Of a stretch of 25,087 nt of DNA, positions 6,790 through 15,415 are shown piece by piece. Position numbers and translations under genes: made by a program. The notes under the pieces were generated by a model. It had not been told where the DNA came from. It made no database searches and worked only from the letters and a program-made list of their open reading frames with translations. Every line of letters starts with the position of its first letter. Position 1 is the stretch's first letter. The DNA is taken from contig JAKPQU010000569.1 in NCBI GenBank assembly GCA_029555925.1, positions 1 to 25,087 of the forward strand, given 5' to 3'. This stretch comes from Bacillota bacterium (GTDB lineage Bacteria > Eremiobacterota > SpSt-956 > JAKJGF01).

Positions 6790-8481
6790 ATGAAATCATT
6801 TTACAAATACAAAAAATTCTATTTAATCTTTTTAATGTTCATGCTGATTTTCTCTTTATCAGCATGTTCAGACAGCGCCGTAAATACTCAAAGTCAGACA
6901 GGAGGATACCCGATTGATACCGATGTTCAGACAACGCGGCAGAGGACTGTCGTGCTCGGCTCGGCACCTTCGGACGGCAATACGATTTTTCCTTATGAGA
7001 TATGGAAATACAGAGAAAACGGTTACGGAACCTGGAGTTATGGCGGCCCTGACGATCACGGAAAACAGTACGACATTATGCCCGATGGTTATAACGGTGC
7101 CTCGGTCACCAATACTGCAAGGCTGTTGAATTTCTTTACCATAACAGACATACATATAGTCGACAAAGAAGCTCCCGGTCAGGCGATCTGGGCAGGCTAC
7201 AAAGGGGGTAACTCTTCGGCATATTCACCTGTTATGCTTTATACGACTCATGTACTCGATGCGGCAATGCAGACGGTAAATGTCCTTCATAAACAAAATC
7301 CCTTTGATTTCGGTCTCTCTCTGGGAGATGTATGCAACAGCACCCAGTATAACGAATTAAGATGGTATATGGATGTCATTGACGGAAAGGTTATCACACC
7401 CAGTTCAGGTAATCATGCAGGAGCAGACACAATAGATTATCAGAAACCTTACCAGGCTGCAGGCCTTGATAAGACTATACCCTGGTATCAGACTCTCGGA
7501 AACCATGATCATGAATGGTGTGGTTCATACCCTGTTACAGATTACTTCAGACAGTACTATACAGGTGAGAATATCATCCTTCTTGGAGACATAAGCAACG
7601 GCGACATAAATGTCCGTACCGATTATATGGGTACAATTGACGGAAGTACGCCTTACGGTAACATTATAGGTGTAGGACCTGTAGAAAATTTCCAGAATCC
7701 TCCAAAGGTACTTGCAGCAGATGCTACTCGCCGTTCACTTTCGAAAAAAGAATGGATGAGCCAATTTTTCACCACATCTTCAAATCCGGTGGGCCACGGT
7801 TTCAGTCAGACCAACATAGACAGAGATTTTGCCTGCTATAGCTTCGAGCCAAAGGCGAATTTACCATTAAAGGTTATAGTCCTCGACGATACCCAGGCAG
7901 ACGAAAATTTCGTTTTTAATAAAAATGGCTCTCTTGACAAAGAGCGCTACGAATGGCTTATAAGTGAGCTGGATAAGGGGCAGGCCGAAGGTAAGCTAAT
8001 GATTATCTCCGCACATGTGCCGGTCAGTCTTATCGACTCACCGGGTTCTTATATATCCAGTACAGATCTGCTTTTCAAACTCAGTTCATATTCGAATCTT
8101 ATCCTGTGGGTCACGGGACATGTTCATGTAAACACTGTTAGAGCCCATCCGTCAACAGACCCTGCCCATCAGGGAGCTGAATACGGCTTCTGGGAGATAG
8201 AAACCTCATCATTAAGGGATTTCCCTCAGGAGTTCCATACCTTCGATATTCTCCGCAACAGTGACAATACTATATCAATCATCAAAACCGACGTTGATCC
8301 ATCGGTCAAAGACGGAACACCTGCTGCCATATCACGGTTTTACAGTGTCGCTGCTCAACAGTTATTCAAAAATGCTTTACCAAATCTGCCTACAGGTGTG
8401 TATAATGCAGAGTTTATGAAACAATTGAGCCCTGAAATGCAGACAAAGATTCAGAATTATGGGACGCCGATAAACAGGTGA
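6790..8481 (+). CDS. Lipoprotein calcineurin-like metallophosphoesterase
   Basis: The 563-aa protein has a lipoprotein signal peptide (hydrophobic core 10-25, lipobox LSAC with Cys26). The phosphoesterase domain contains the family's metal ligands in order: Asp120 and His122 (TITDIHI), Asp180 (LGD), Asn238-His239-Asp240 (GNHD), His409 (ISAHVP), and His444/His446 (GHVH). It should be an active di-metal hydrolase on the outer face of a membrane; the substrate is unknown. The long spacing between blocks resembles the secreted TIGR03767/TIGR03768-type metallophosphoesterases, which I name as a likely but unverified subgroup. The ribosome binding site is GGAGGAAAGG before 6790. The gene converges with the minus-strand gene at 8738 across repeat B1. 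Confidence 0.88.
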   Translation: MKSFYKYKKFYLIFLMFMLIFSLSACSDSAVNTQSQTGGYPIDTDVQTTRQRTVVLGSAPSDGNTIFPYEIWKYRENGYGTWSYGGPDDHGKQYDIMPDGYNGASVTNTARLLNFFTITDIHIVDKEAPGQAIWAGYKGGNSSAYSPVMLYTTHVLDAAMQTVNVLHKQNPFDFGLSLGDVCNSTQYNELRWYMDVIDGKVITPSSGNHAGADTIDYQKPYQAAGLDKTIPWYQTLGNHDHEWCGSYPVTDYFRQYYTGENIILLGDISNGDINVRTDYMGTIDGSTPYGNIIGVGPVENFQNPPKVLAADATRRSLSKKEWMSQFFTTSSNPVGHGFSQTNIDRDFACYSFEPKANLPLKVIVLDDTQADENFVFNKNGSLDKERYEWLISELDKGQAEGKLMIISAHVPVSLIDSPGSYISSTDLLFKLSSYSNLILWVTGHVHVNTVRAHPSTDPAHQGAEYGFWEIETSSLRDFPQEFHTFDILRNSDNTISIIKTDVDPSVKDGTPAAISRFYSVAAQQLFKNALPNLPTGVYNAEFMKQLSPEMQTKIQNYGTPINR

Positions 8482-8560
8482 GTAGTGAATTGAACTATAA
8501 CAAAGGATTAGCAAATTTTTATAGATTGGATATGAATTACAATTATCCTTTTTATTACTT

Positions 8561-8705
8561 TATAGTGCATTTCATAACTTATTAGAATTTAAGTCGTAGT
8601 GACGCGTAACGCGTGACGCGTGACGGGTTTAATCTATGCGCATCACGCATTACGCGTCACGCATTACGAGGTCATTATTTATGGTTAGTTATGAAACTAA
8701 CTATA
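8561..8705 (-). repeat. Repeat element B, copy 1 (145 bp)
   Basis: One of five copies of a MITE-like element with ends TATAGT...TTTCATAACT. This copy is in reverse orientation relative to B2, B3 and B5. Both internal arms contain heptads: GTGACGC-type units near 8600-8627 and GCATTAC-type units near 8639-8668. It fills the space between the convergent ends of the metallophosphoesterase gene and the TraB-like gene. Confidence 0.85.
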
Positions 8706-8737
8706 ATCTCAGACAAAGCAAGGGACAGGAAAAAATT

Positions 8738-10966
8738 TCACCACACATAATCCTTTGCATATTCCCTTACCTGCCTTTTGCTCAGCACATGAAAAACCCT
8801 TATCTTCTTCAATGTAACAGGTGAAAGACTTCCTATGGGTAGATATTTCACCTTTTTATTCAGCCTTCCGGCAAAGGACTGAAACCATGTCCTGGGAGCC
8901 TTTGCCGCCACATAAATTATATACTGTTCCAGACTGTATTCAATGGCAGCCATAAGGAGCACTTCCGATTTGCTTCTTGCACTGTCATAAAAGGGATCAC
9001 TCCATACATCCCATACCCTCATGGGAGGATAACTCATCATAAACCCTCCGTATTCACATCTCGCAATTCCCGGCCCAACTATTTTATCAGATGGAAGAGT
9101 GGCATAAAAAGCCATATCAGATTCCTGTCCATGTTCACCCTGCCAGGTTGTTCTCCAGGGATATCCTGCATCCCCTTCGTCTTCATCGAAAATAACTACC
9201 ACTGAACCGACTCCTCCGGCAATCTGCCTTGCTTCTTTTACATATAGCTTCCTGCCGTCATGCCAGTTTCTTATGGTTTCTTTTATATCCACACCGTCAA
9301 GCAATGAAGAAGAAAAAGGTATTACCCTTGCCTGTTCCTGACTGAGTATATGTTTTCCTTTTTTCTTCAGATAAAGGCCGTAGTCTTCTATGATTATATC
9401 TTCAGGGGGATAGGAGCAGATACAGAGTCCGTCGAAATCCTTTGTCCAGTCGCCGGGTTTTCTCTCTTTTTTTCTGTCTTTCAGATAGACAGGTCTGAGA
9501 AGTTTCCTCAGACGGGGAAACTTTCTTCTGAGCATAATTTTTTTACCATGAAGCCATACCTGTTCGGCCTTTATATCTACAGTCTGGAATTTTCCGCTTC
9601 TGTCGATCCAGGGATAGAAACTTCCCAGATCCCATATCTCATAGGCATAATTATCATCTGCCACACTCCGCCCGCATGTAATAAGCTGAAAGAAATCAGG
9701 AAGCAGAGAGCCGGTAACAAGGGCATAATTCCCTGCAAATTTCATAAAAATATCTAGCTGCCATGGTTTGATTTCTTCACCTGTATTTTCCCTGTAAAAG
9801 TCCGCTCCTTTTTTTATGAGTCCAATCATCAATTTCTGCCTGTCAGGAAGAAGGAAGGTTTCTTTATCTTTCTGTAAAAATTCTTTATAAAATTTTATCA
9901 AATCTTCTCTTCTGTCTTCCGATGTGAGAAATTTATGAATATTACCGGGTTTTATTTTATATGGTTTCGGTTCAATGAATTCCAATCCTGTAAAATCTGA
10001 AGATAGTTTATCAGGCTCTTCTGCGGCAGGTTTTATGATGCTGCCAAGTTTCGGAGCGAGAAGTTTCATGAGTTTATTCATAAAAGCAGAATATTTCTCT
10101 AAAGGAATCTCAAAGAATAACCTGTCCTCATTATCTTCTTCTATCACTTCTTCCTCACGGATTTCCTTAATCTCTTCCTCTTTTTCAACAGGCTTTTTCT
10201 TATCAAAAATCGATATTATCTTATGCTCATCGTCATATTCCACCGGGACAGGTTCTTCTTCTTTATGTTGTCCTCTCATACCTTCATAGACTGCAATATT
10301 AAAAGGCATTTCTCCCGTAACCTCTCTTATTGAGTCGGAACTCAGGTTAAATAACCTTATATCTTTACGTACTACCTTACCTATGGGCTGTATCTGAGGG
10401 GTTTTCATTTTATCTATTATAGATTGGACATGAGCCATGCCGCAGATAAAAAGTACTTTATCACCGCTCTTCAGCAATTTCTGAAGACAGTAAGTCATAT
10501 GAATGTCTCTTTTCTCATCTGCTTCATATACAGGACGGTCAAGCTCTTTCCATACAGACTTACAGGTTTCCCAGTAGGTTTCAAGACCTGTTTTGTAAAT
10601 CGCATAAGAATCAGGCATAGGGTCAAAAACAAGAGGGTAATCATCTACATCTAAATCTATAAAATGAACCGGTATATTCATTTCCATACCGCTTCTTACC
10701 GCTTCACACAGAGGATCAGAAGGTTCAACGGGAAAATATATATAATCTTCATTATTATTCTGATAAAATATGACAGAAAGATATGGAAATCTCTCCACTG
10801 CTTTAACAATATATTCTTTAAGGGTAGAAGGAAGTTCCACTGCAATAATATCAGGGGAAAGTTCTTTTACAGTCTTCATCACATACCAGGCAAATTCAAA
10901 TCTGTAATGACATACAGGGACTATATAAAGATGTTCAAGTTGAATATAAAATGGTTTATGTTTCAT
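8738..10966 (-). CDS. Large protein with TraB/DUF5682-like N-terminus, partner of MoxR ATPase
   Basis: The 742-aa protein has no signal peptide or membrane segment. Its N-terminal ~200 residues look like the TraB/ChaN/DUF5682 group: PDIIAVELP near residue 38-46, IPVHFIDLD near 100, and a GDKVLFICGMAHV segment near 170-182. An acidic, charged linker follows (about 240-290), then about 450 residues I do not recognise, with conserved-looking blocks GVDIKETIRNW, GGVGSVVVIFDED and ARSKSEVLLMAAIEYS. DUF5682 proteins are often encoded beside MoxR-type AAA+ ATPases, and such a gene lies 110 bases upstream here. The ORF is open to an ATG at 11020, but residues before MKHKPFYIQ are translated heptad repeat (TRHASRVTRHD), so I start at 10966. 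Neither start has a clear ribosome binding site: the repeat array occupies that position. Confidence 0.7.
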   Translation of the reverse strand: MKHKPFYIQLEHLYIVPVCHYRFEFAWYVMKTVKELSPDIIAVELPSTLKEYIVKAVERFPYLSVIFYQNNNEDYIYFPVEPSDPLCEAVRSGMEMNIPVHFIDLDVDDYPLVFDPMPDSYAIYKTGLETYWETCKSVWKELDRPVYEADEKRDIHMTYCLQKLLKSGDKVLFICGMAHVQSIIDKMKTPQIQPIGKVVRKDIRLFNLSSDSIREVTGEMPFNIAVYEGMRGQHKEEEPVPVEYDDEHKIISIFDKKKPVEKEEEIKEIREEEVIEEDNEDRLFFEIPLEKYSAFMNKLMKLLAPKLGSIIKPAAEEPDKLSSDFTGLEFIEPKPYKIKPGNIHKFLTSEDRREDLIKFYKEFLQKDKETFLLPDRQKLMIGLIKKGADFYRENTGEEIKPWQLDIFMKFAGNYALVTGSLLPDFFQLITCGRSVADDNYAYEIWDLGSFYPWIDRSGKFQTVDIKAEQVWLHGKKIMLRRKFPRLRKLLRPVYLKDRKKERKPGDWTKDFDGLCICSYPPEDIIIEDYGLYLKKKGKHILSQEQARVIPFSSSLLDGVDIKETIRNWHDGRKLYVKEARQIAGGVGSVVVIFDEDEGDAGYPWRTTWQGEHGQESDMAFYATLPSDKIVGPGIARCEYGGFMMSYPPMRVWDVWSDPFYDSARSKSEVLLMAAIEYSLEQYIIYVAAKAPRTWFQSFAGRLNKKVKYLPIGSLSPVTLKKIRVFHVLSKRQVREYAKDYVW

Positions 10967-10972
10967 TGTATC

Positions 10973-11000
10973 GTGACGCGTGACGCGTGACGCGTGACGC
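10973..11000. repeat. Heptad array, four GTGACGC units
   Basis: Four exact tandem copies of GTGACGC lie 7 bases upstream of the likely start codon of the TraB-like gene, between it and moxR. The array occupies the place where a ribosome binding site should be. Confidence 0.9.
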
Positions 11001-11039
11001 GTGGTTTCACCCTTCAGCATTCAGGTTACAGGGCAAACA

Positions 11040-11055
11040 CAGTGGTTCGCCACTG
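11040..11055. repeat. Small hairpin between moxR and its neighbour
   Basis: CAGTGG-TTCG-CCACTG is a perfect 6-bp stem with a 4-base loop, 22 bases past the moxR stop on the minus strand. There is no U-tract, so it is more likely a processing or 3'-end structure inside an operon than a full terminator. Confidence 0.45.
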
Positions 11056-11076
11056 TCGGCCACTTTCCACTCTTCA

Positions 11077-11928
11077 CTACTTAACAACTTTCGGCCCTGA
11101 AGAAAGATAAACAAGGGCTTCAGCACCGAGTATCTGTTTAACGGCATTTTTCAGAGCGCTATCCAGGGTAACCTTCTGAGATTTTATTATTTTACCTGCA
11201 TATCTGCCTATATTTATTCCGTCTCTTACGGTATATCTTTCATCTTTCCTGTGAGCCCTCTGAAGGAAATCCACAACATAGGCAAGTATGTTCTGCTCCA
11301 TAAAAGGAAGGTTTTCTTTCAGTATAAGCAGTTCATCGTCTCTTTCGGGGAAATCTATGAATATCTGAGGCTGGAGCCTTGAATGAATATATTCGGGCAG
11401 TTCAAAGGTGCTTGCATCGTCATTCATGGTGGCACAGAAACGAAAATCCTTATGGGCATTTATTTTTACCCCTGCTACAATGGATTCTATATATCTGCGA
11501 TTATCCAGGAGAGGAGCCAGAGATGCCCAGCTTTTCTCACTCATTCTGTTTCCCTCGTCCAGTATGACAACACCACCTCTTATCATAGCTGTCACTATGG
11601 AACTGGCAACATATTTTATCTCCTGCTGTGATGATACGACAGGTGTTATAAGCAGATCCTCGGGCCTTGTGTCCATAGTGGCCTGAAATATATAAACTTC
11701 TCTTTTAAGTTCCTTTGCCGTAGCATAAGCCAGAGTCGTTTTCCCGACTCCCGGTTTACCCAGTAACCTGGGATTAAGGGGATAATCCTTATCATGAATA
11801 ATCATCCAGGCAGCAAGAAGCTGACACATCAAATCTCTCTGACCTACCCACCTGAGAGGCAATTCATCAGGGTGGGACAGATGGAGTTTTACTCCTTCTA
11901 TTTCAACAGTATCTATAGATTTAGTCAT
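11077..11928 (-). CDS. MoxR-type AAA+ ATPase
   Basis: The 283-aa protein is a compact AAA+ ATPase: Walker A GKPGVGKT (residues 57-64), Walker B VVILDE (120-125), sensor-1 Asn in CATMND (165-170), and an arginine-finger-like HSRLQPQ (182-188). MoxR ATPases act as chaperones in the maturation or disassembly of protein complexes, usually with a vWA-domain partner. The ribosome binding site AGAAGG is about 5-10 bases upstream of 11928. The next gene on the same strand begins 110 bases downstream with no clear terminator between, so the two are probably co-transcribed. No vWA gene is present in the window, which is unusual for MoxR loci. Subfamily assignment (YehL-like, because of the DUF5682-like neighbour) is inference. 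Confidence 0.88.
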   Translation of the reverse strand: MTKSIDTVEIEGVKLHLSHPDELPLRWVGQRDLMCQLLAAWMIIHDKDYPLNPRLLGKPGVGKTTLAYATAKELKREVYIFQATMDTRPEDLLITPVVSSQQEIKYVASSIVTAMIRGGVVILDEGNRMSEKSWASLAPLLDNRRYIESIVAGVKINAHKDFRFCATMNDDASTFELPEYIHSRLQPQIFIDFPERDDELLILKENLPFMEQNILAYVVDFLQRAHRKDERYTVRDGINIGRYAGKIIKSQKVTLDSALKNAVKQILGAEALVYLSSGPKVVK

Positions 11929-12030
11929 AATTGTCCTTCTTTCAATATCTTTATACTTTATACGTCTATCAGAGATCGGGCAGTGAATTATGTATTATTT
12001 ATGCTCACCTCAATAAAGTAATTCCATACA

Positions 12031-12065
12031 ATAATCCCCCTGTCCTTCTTTAACAGGGGGATTAT
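12031..12065 (-). terminator. Strong stem-loop downstream of the response regulator
   Basis: ATAATCCCCCTGT (12031-12043) and ACAGGGGGATTAT (12053-12065) form a perfect 13-bp stem with a 9-base loop, 21 bases past the stop of the response-regulator gene. The stretch after the stem on the minus strand is not a clean U-tract. I still read it as the terminator isolating this gene from moxR. Confidence 0.6.
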
Positions 12066-12086
12066 ATAAAATTTTATTATTGCTTT

Positions 12087-12809
12087 TTATTTTAATAATC
12101 TTTTAACTTTCTCATCTATTACTTTCAATCTGAATGGTTTTTGCAGAACTTCACACTGATTTTCCGTAACGAGTATATTTAAATCTTCAGCATCAAACTC
12201 ACTTGTAATAAACAGAGATTTTGTAGATAAACCTTTATTTTTTATATAATTAAAAATATCTACTCCTGTTGGGCCGGAACCAAGATTATAATCTAAAAGG
12301 GCAAGTTGAAATATTTGTTCTTCCATTAAAGAATAAGCCTGTTCTGCATTTCCTGCAATGGAAATCCTGTATCCCTGATCTTCAAACCAGATTTTTAAAG
12401 CTATTCGGAGATCTTCATTATCATCAACAATCAAAATAGCGGGATGTAATACTTTCAGAACAGATTTTATAAGGCTGCCGTTTAAAAAAGGTTTAGTAAC
12501 AAAATCAGCTGCACCTATCTGAAAACTCTCAAGTCTGGTATCAAGATCATGGAGGCAACTGACCATTATAACAGGTATATCACTTGTGTTTATATTCTTT
12601 TTAAGATACCGGCAAACATCAAGCCCATTTACATGAGGCATAAGTATATCAAGGAGTATAAGGTCAGGATGTTTTTCTTCTGCTTTATGTATGGCCTCAT
12701 CTCCTCCCATTGCTTCAAACACTTCAAATCCTTCACAGGAAAGCTTCATTGCCAGCATATCACAGATTGATTTCTCGTCATCGACAACAAGAATACTTCT
12801 TTTACACAT
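12087..12809 (-). CDS. Response regulator of two tandem receiver domains
   Basis: The 240-aa protein consists of two complete receiver (REC) domains and nothing else. REC1 (about 4-120) has the acidic pair Asp10-Asp11, phospho-acceptor Asp54 (LLDILMP), Ser84 and Lys106 (TKPF). REC2 (about 122-240) has Asp128-Asp129, Asp172 (LLDYNLG), Thr201 and Lys223 (QKPF). All phosphorylation residues are present in both. With no DNA-binding or enzymatic output it probably works as a phosphotransfer or protein-interaction module. No histidine kinase is nearby. The ribosome binding site is AGGAGAG upstream of 12809. Its upstream region carries five phased TT(A/T)ACA hexamers (12874-12928). Confidence 0.92.
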   Translation of the reverse strand: MCKRSILVVDDEKSICDMLAMKLSCEGFEVFEAMGGDEAIHKAEEKHPDLILLDILMPHVNGLDVCRYLKKNINTSDIPVIMVSCLHDLDTRLESFQIGAADFVTKPFLNGSLIKSVLKVLHPAILIVDDNEDLRIALKIWFEDQGYRISIAGNAEQAYSLMEEQIFQLALLDYNLGSGPTGVDIFNYIKNKGLSTKSLFITSEFDAEDLNILVTENQCEVLQKPFRLKVIDEKVKRLLK

Positions 12810-12866
12810 GTAAATTCTCTCCTAAAAACAAAATGCTTTTTATATTTATACACAATTGAAATTTAT

Positions 12867-12928
12867 TGTAACATGTTAATTGTAAATTTTTGTTAAATAA
12901 ACAGCATTTTTTGTTAACATAATGTAAA
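12867..12928 (-). promoter_or_regulatory. Phased TT(A/T)ACA hexamers upstream of the response regulator
   Basis: Reading on the minus strand, exact TTAACA or TTTACA hexamers occur at 12923-12928, 12912-12917, 12891-12896, 12881-12886 and 12874-12879, with a further near match at 12867-12872. Four of them start 11, 21 and 10 bases apart, that is, on one face of the helix. The outer pair is TTTACA-N5-TTAACA, the spacing of B. subtilis PhoP boxes. They lie about 60-120 bases before the start codon. Confidence 0.4.
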
Positions 12929-12969
12929 CTTTTGGATAATTTTTCCATGACAGGTGAGGCGTTATAATC

Positions 12970-12997
12970 GTGACGCGTAACGCGTGACGCGTGACGG
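12970..12997. repeat. Heptad array (GTGACGC, GTAACGC, GTGACGC, GTGACGG)
   Basis: Four tandem 7-mers, followed by looser GTGAGGC/GTGAGAC-type words to about 13036. They lie between the response regulator promoter region and the 3' end of uvrA. Confidence 0.85.
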
Positions 12998-13054
12998 GTG
13001 GTTTTGTGAGGCGTGAGACGTGAGGTGTAATGGGTGAGACATAATTTTATATAC

Positions 13055-13124
13055 TCACTGTTCACTGATCACTGACCACTGATCACTGGTCACTGTCCAC
13101 TGATCACTGTTTACTGGTCACTAT
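13055..13124. repeat. Ten-unit TCACTGN heptad array running into the uvrA stop codon
   Basis: Ten consecutive 7-mers of the form [TC][CT]ACT[GA][AGT] occupy exactly 70 bases without a phase break. The last unit contains the uvrA stop codon (TAG, 13121-13123 on the minus strand). Confidence 0.9.
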
Positions 13125-15415
13125 TTCCCCAGGCAATTTTTCAAAAACATTCCTGTATAACTGTTCTTATTCTCTGCCACCTCTTCAGGTGTTCCTGACG
13201 ATATAATTCTTCCTCCCCTGTCTCCTCCTTCAGGGCCCAGGTCAATAATATAATCACACGATTTTATTACATCCAGATTATGTTCTATAACAACAACTGT
13301 ATTGCCCCTGTCTACAAGATCATTCAATACTTTTATAAGTTTTTTTACATCATGAAAATGCAGTCCCGTTGTTGGTTCATCGAGCAGATAAATAGTATTA
13401 CCTGTATCTCTTCTGGATAATTCTCTTGTAAGCTTTATCCTCTGTGCTTCTCCCCCTGAAAGGGTGGTGGAACTCTGACCAAGTTTTATATAACCCAGAC
13501 CGACCCTGTCCAGGGTTTCCAGTTTATTTAATACAGAAGGAATATGTGAAAAAAATACGAGTCCTTCATCTACACTCATAGAAAGTATTTCTGCTATATT
13601 TTTACCTTTGTATTTTACGTCAAGAGTCTCTTTATTGTAACGTTTTCCTTTACATTCCTCGCACTCTACATAAACATCAGGTAAAAAATTCATTTCTATT
13701 TTAATAAGACCGTCTCCCTGACATGCTTCGCAACGGCCGCCCTTTACATTGAAAGAAAATCTCCCTGCTTTATACCCTCTCATCTTTGCTTCTTCTGTCT
13801 GAGCAAAAATGTTTCGTATTTCATCAAATAATTTTGTATAGGTGGCGGGATTGCTTCTGGGAGTTCTGCCTATGGGACTCTGATCGATAATTATAACCTT
13901 ATCAATATCCACATCAAAAGAGATAGAATTATGAAGACCCGGCAATTCCTTTGAATTATGAAGTTTTTTCATAAGTCCTTTATAGAGTATTTCATAAATA
14001 AGGGTTGATTTGCCGGAACCGGAGACGCCGGTAATGGCATTAAAGACACAGGCCGGAATATGAACATCAATATTTTTCAGATTATGTTCTCTGCAGCCTG
14101 TTATATGAATAAATTTATCACTTTTTCTCCTCTTTCCCGGTGTTTCTATTCTTAATTTCCCTGATAAATATTTACCGGTAAGAGAGAGAGGATTTTTCTT
14201 TATATCCTCAGGAGGTCCCTGTGCCACTACTTCTCCTCCATGCAGACCTGCTCCGGGTCCTATATCTACAACATAATCTGCCGATGTGATAGTATCTTCA
14301 TCATGTTCCACGACTATAACCGTATTGCCCTGTTCTTTAAGATTATAAAGAGTATCAATGAGTTTTTTATTATCCCTCTGATGAAGGCCTACAGACGGTT
14401 CATCAAGTATATAAAGCACTCCCATCAGACTAGAGCCAATCTGAGTGGCAAGCCTTATTCTCTGTGCTTCTCCGCCTGAAATAGTGGAAGCAGTTCTCGA
14501 AAGAGTGAGATAATCGAGGCCAACCTTTTCAAGAAAAGAAAGTCTGCTTTTAATTTCTTTGAGAACCTGTTTTGCAATATCCATCTGTTTTTTACTGAGA
14601 TTTAATTCCGTAAAGAATTTTATAGACTGAGAAACGGACATATCTGTAATATCAACAATAGATTTGCCGTCAATTCTCACAGAAAGAGCTTTCTGGCCGA
14701 GACGCTTCCCGTTACAGGAAGGACACGGGGAAACACGCATAAATTTTTCAAGTTCCTGCCGGCGATATTCCGATTCCGTCTGGTTATAAAGACGTTCAGA
14801 CTGTGGTATAAGACCTTCCCAGGTATTTGTAGAATTCCATTCCACTTCACCTTTTTTCATTACAAGATTGAATTTAATATGTTCATCGGAACCATACATA
14901 AGAATTTTGTACTGTTCTTCAGTCAGTTCATTTATGGGAGTGAAAACAGAAAAACCAAAATGTTTTGCCACAGAACCGAGATACTGACCTCGCCATCCGT
15001 CTATGGCATTTCTGTACAGCATGATTGCACCGTCTGCTATGTTTTTTGTCTTATCAGGTATAATAAGCTCCGGATCGAAATCCATTTTAATTCCGAGACC
15101 ATGACAGGTCTGGCATGCGCCAAAAGGACTGTTAAAAGAAAACATCCTGGGTTGAAGTTCTTCAAAGGCAAGGCCGCATACAGGACAGGCGAGCTTTGAT
15201 GAAAATATTTTCTCTCTCCCGGATTCGTCAAGGATTATTACAAGGCCGTCAGCTTCACGCAAAGCTACCTCAATTGCTTCCACAAGTCTTGATTTTTCCT
15301 CTATATTTACCCGGTCAACGACTATTTCTATGTCATGCTTTTTATATCTCTCCAGGCGTATCTTTTCATCTGTTCTGTAGACTTTCCCGTTAATCCTTGC
15401 ACGTAAAAAAACCAT
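13121..15415 (-). CDS. uvrA: UvrA excinuclease subunit, C-terminal four-fifths (frameshifted from its N-terminus)
   Basis: UvrA is the damage-sensing ATPase of UvrABC nucleotide excision repair. This 764-aa ORF carries the rest of the protein after the N-terminal Walker A: the CPVCG...CQTCHG zinc module, CPSCNG, the first ABC signature ([12 protein letters not shown]), the second Walker A (GVSGSGKST), the CEACQGDG...CEECKGKRY zinc module, the second signature ([12 protein letters not shown]) and [10 protein letters not shown]. Everything is intact. The ATG at 15415 is not a true start: upstream codons in this frame have no ribosome binding site, and the preceding 210 residues of UvrA are encoded in another frame directly upstream. 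The switch is at a run of seven A (T on the coding strand) at 15405-15411; losing one base gives [16 protein letters not shown], as expected for UvrA. Confidence 0.95.
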   Translation of the reverse strand: MVFLRARINGKVYRTDEKIRLERYKKHDIEIVVDRVNIEEKSRLVEAIEVALREADGLVIILDESGREKIFSSKLACPVCGLAFEELQPRMFSFNSPFGACQTCHGLGIKMDFDPELIIPDKTKNIADGAIMLYRNAIDGWRGQYLGSVAKHFGFSVFTPINELTEEQYKILMYGSDEHIKFNLVMKKGEVEWNSTNTWEGLIPQSERLYNQTESEYRRQELEKFMRVSPCPSCNGKRLGQKALSVRIDGKSIVDITDMSVSQSIKFFTELNLSKKQMDIAKQVLKEIKSRLSFLEKVGLDYLTLSRTASTISGGEAQRIRLATQIGSSLMGVLYILDEPSVGLHQRDNKKLIDTLYNLKEQGNTVIVVEHDEDTITSADYVVDIGPGAGLHGGEVVAQGPPEDIKKNPLSLTGKYLSGKLRIETPGKRRKSDKFIHITGCREHNLKNIDVHIPACVFNAITGVSGSGKSTLIYEILYKGLMKKLHNSKELPGLHNSISFDVDIDKVIIIDQSPIGRTPRSNPATYTKLFDEIRNIFAQTEEAKMRGYKAGRFSFNVKGGRCEACQGDGLIKIEMNFLPDVYVECEECKGKRYNKETLDVKYKGKNIAEILSMSVDEGLVFFSHIPSVLNKLETLDRVGLGYIKLGQSSTTLSGGEAQRIKLTRELSRRDTGNTIYLLDEPTTGLHFHDVKKLIKVLNDLVDRGNTVVVIEHNLDVIKSCDYIIDLGPEGGDRGGRIISSGTPEEVAENKNSYTGMFLKNCLGK

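Noticed and set aside
8636..8824. 62-codon plus-strand frame across B1
   Set aside because: It starts inside heptad repeats of element B1 and then overlaps the 3' end of the TraB-like gene on the other strand, with no ribosome binding site.
10973..11000. Possible CRISPR array
   Set aside because: Units are 7 bases long, directly adjacent and without spacers; no cas genes are present.
12802..13065. Open frame of 87 codons on the minus strand upstream of the response regulator
   Set aside because: Its middle is translated GTGACGC repeat (TRHASRVTRHD), the same string found at the false N-terminus of the TraB-like gene, and the rest covers the promoter region.
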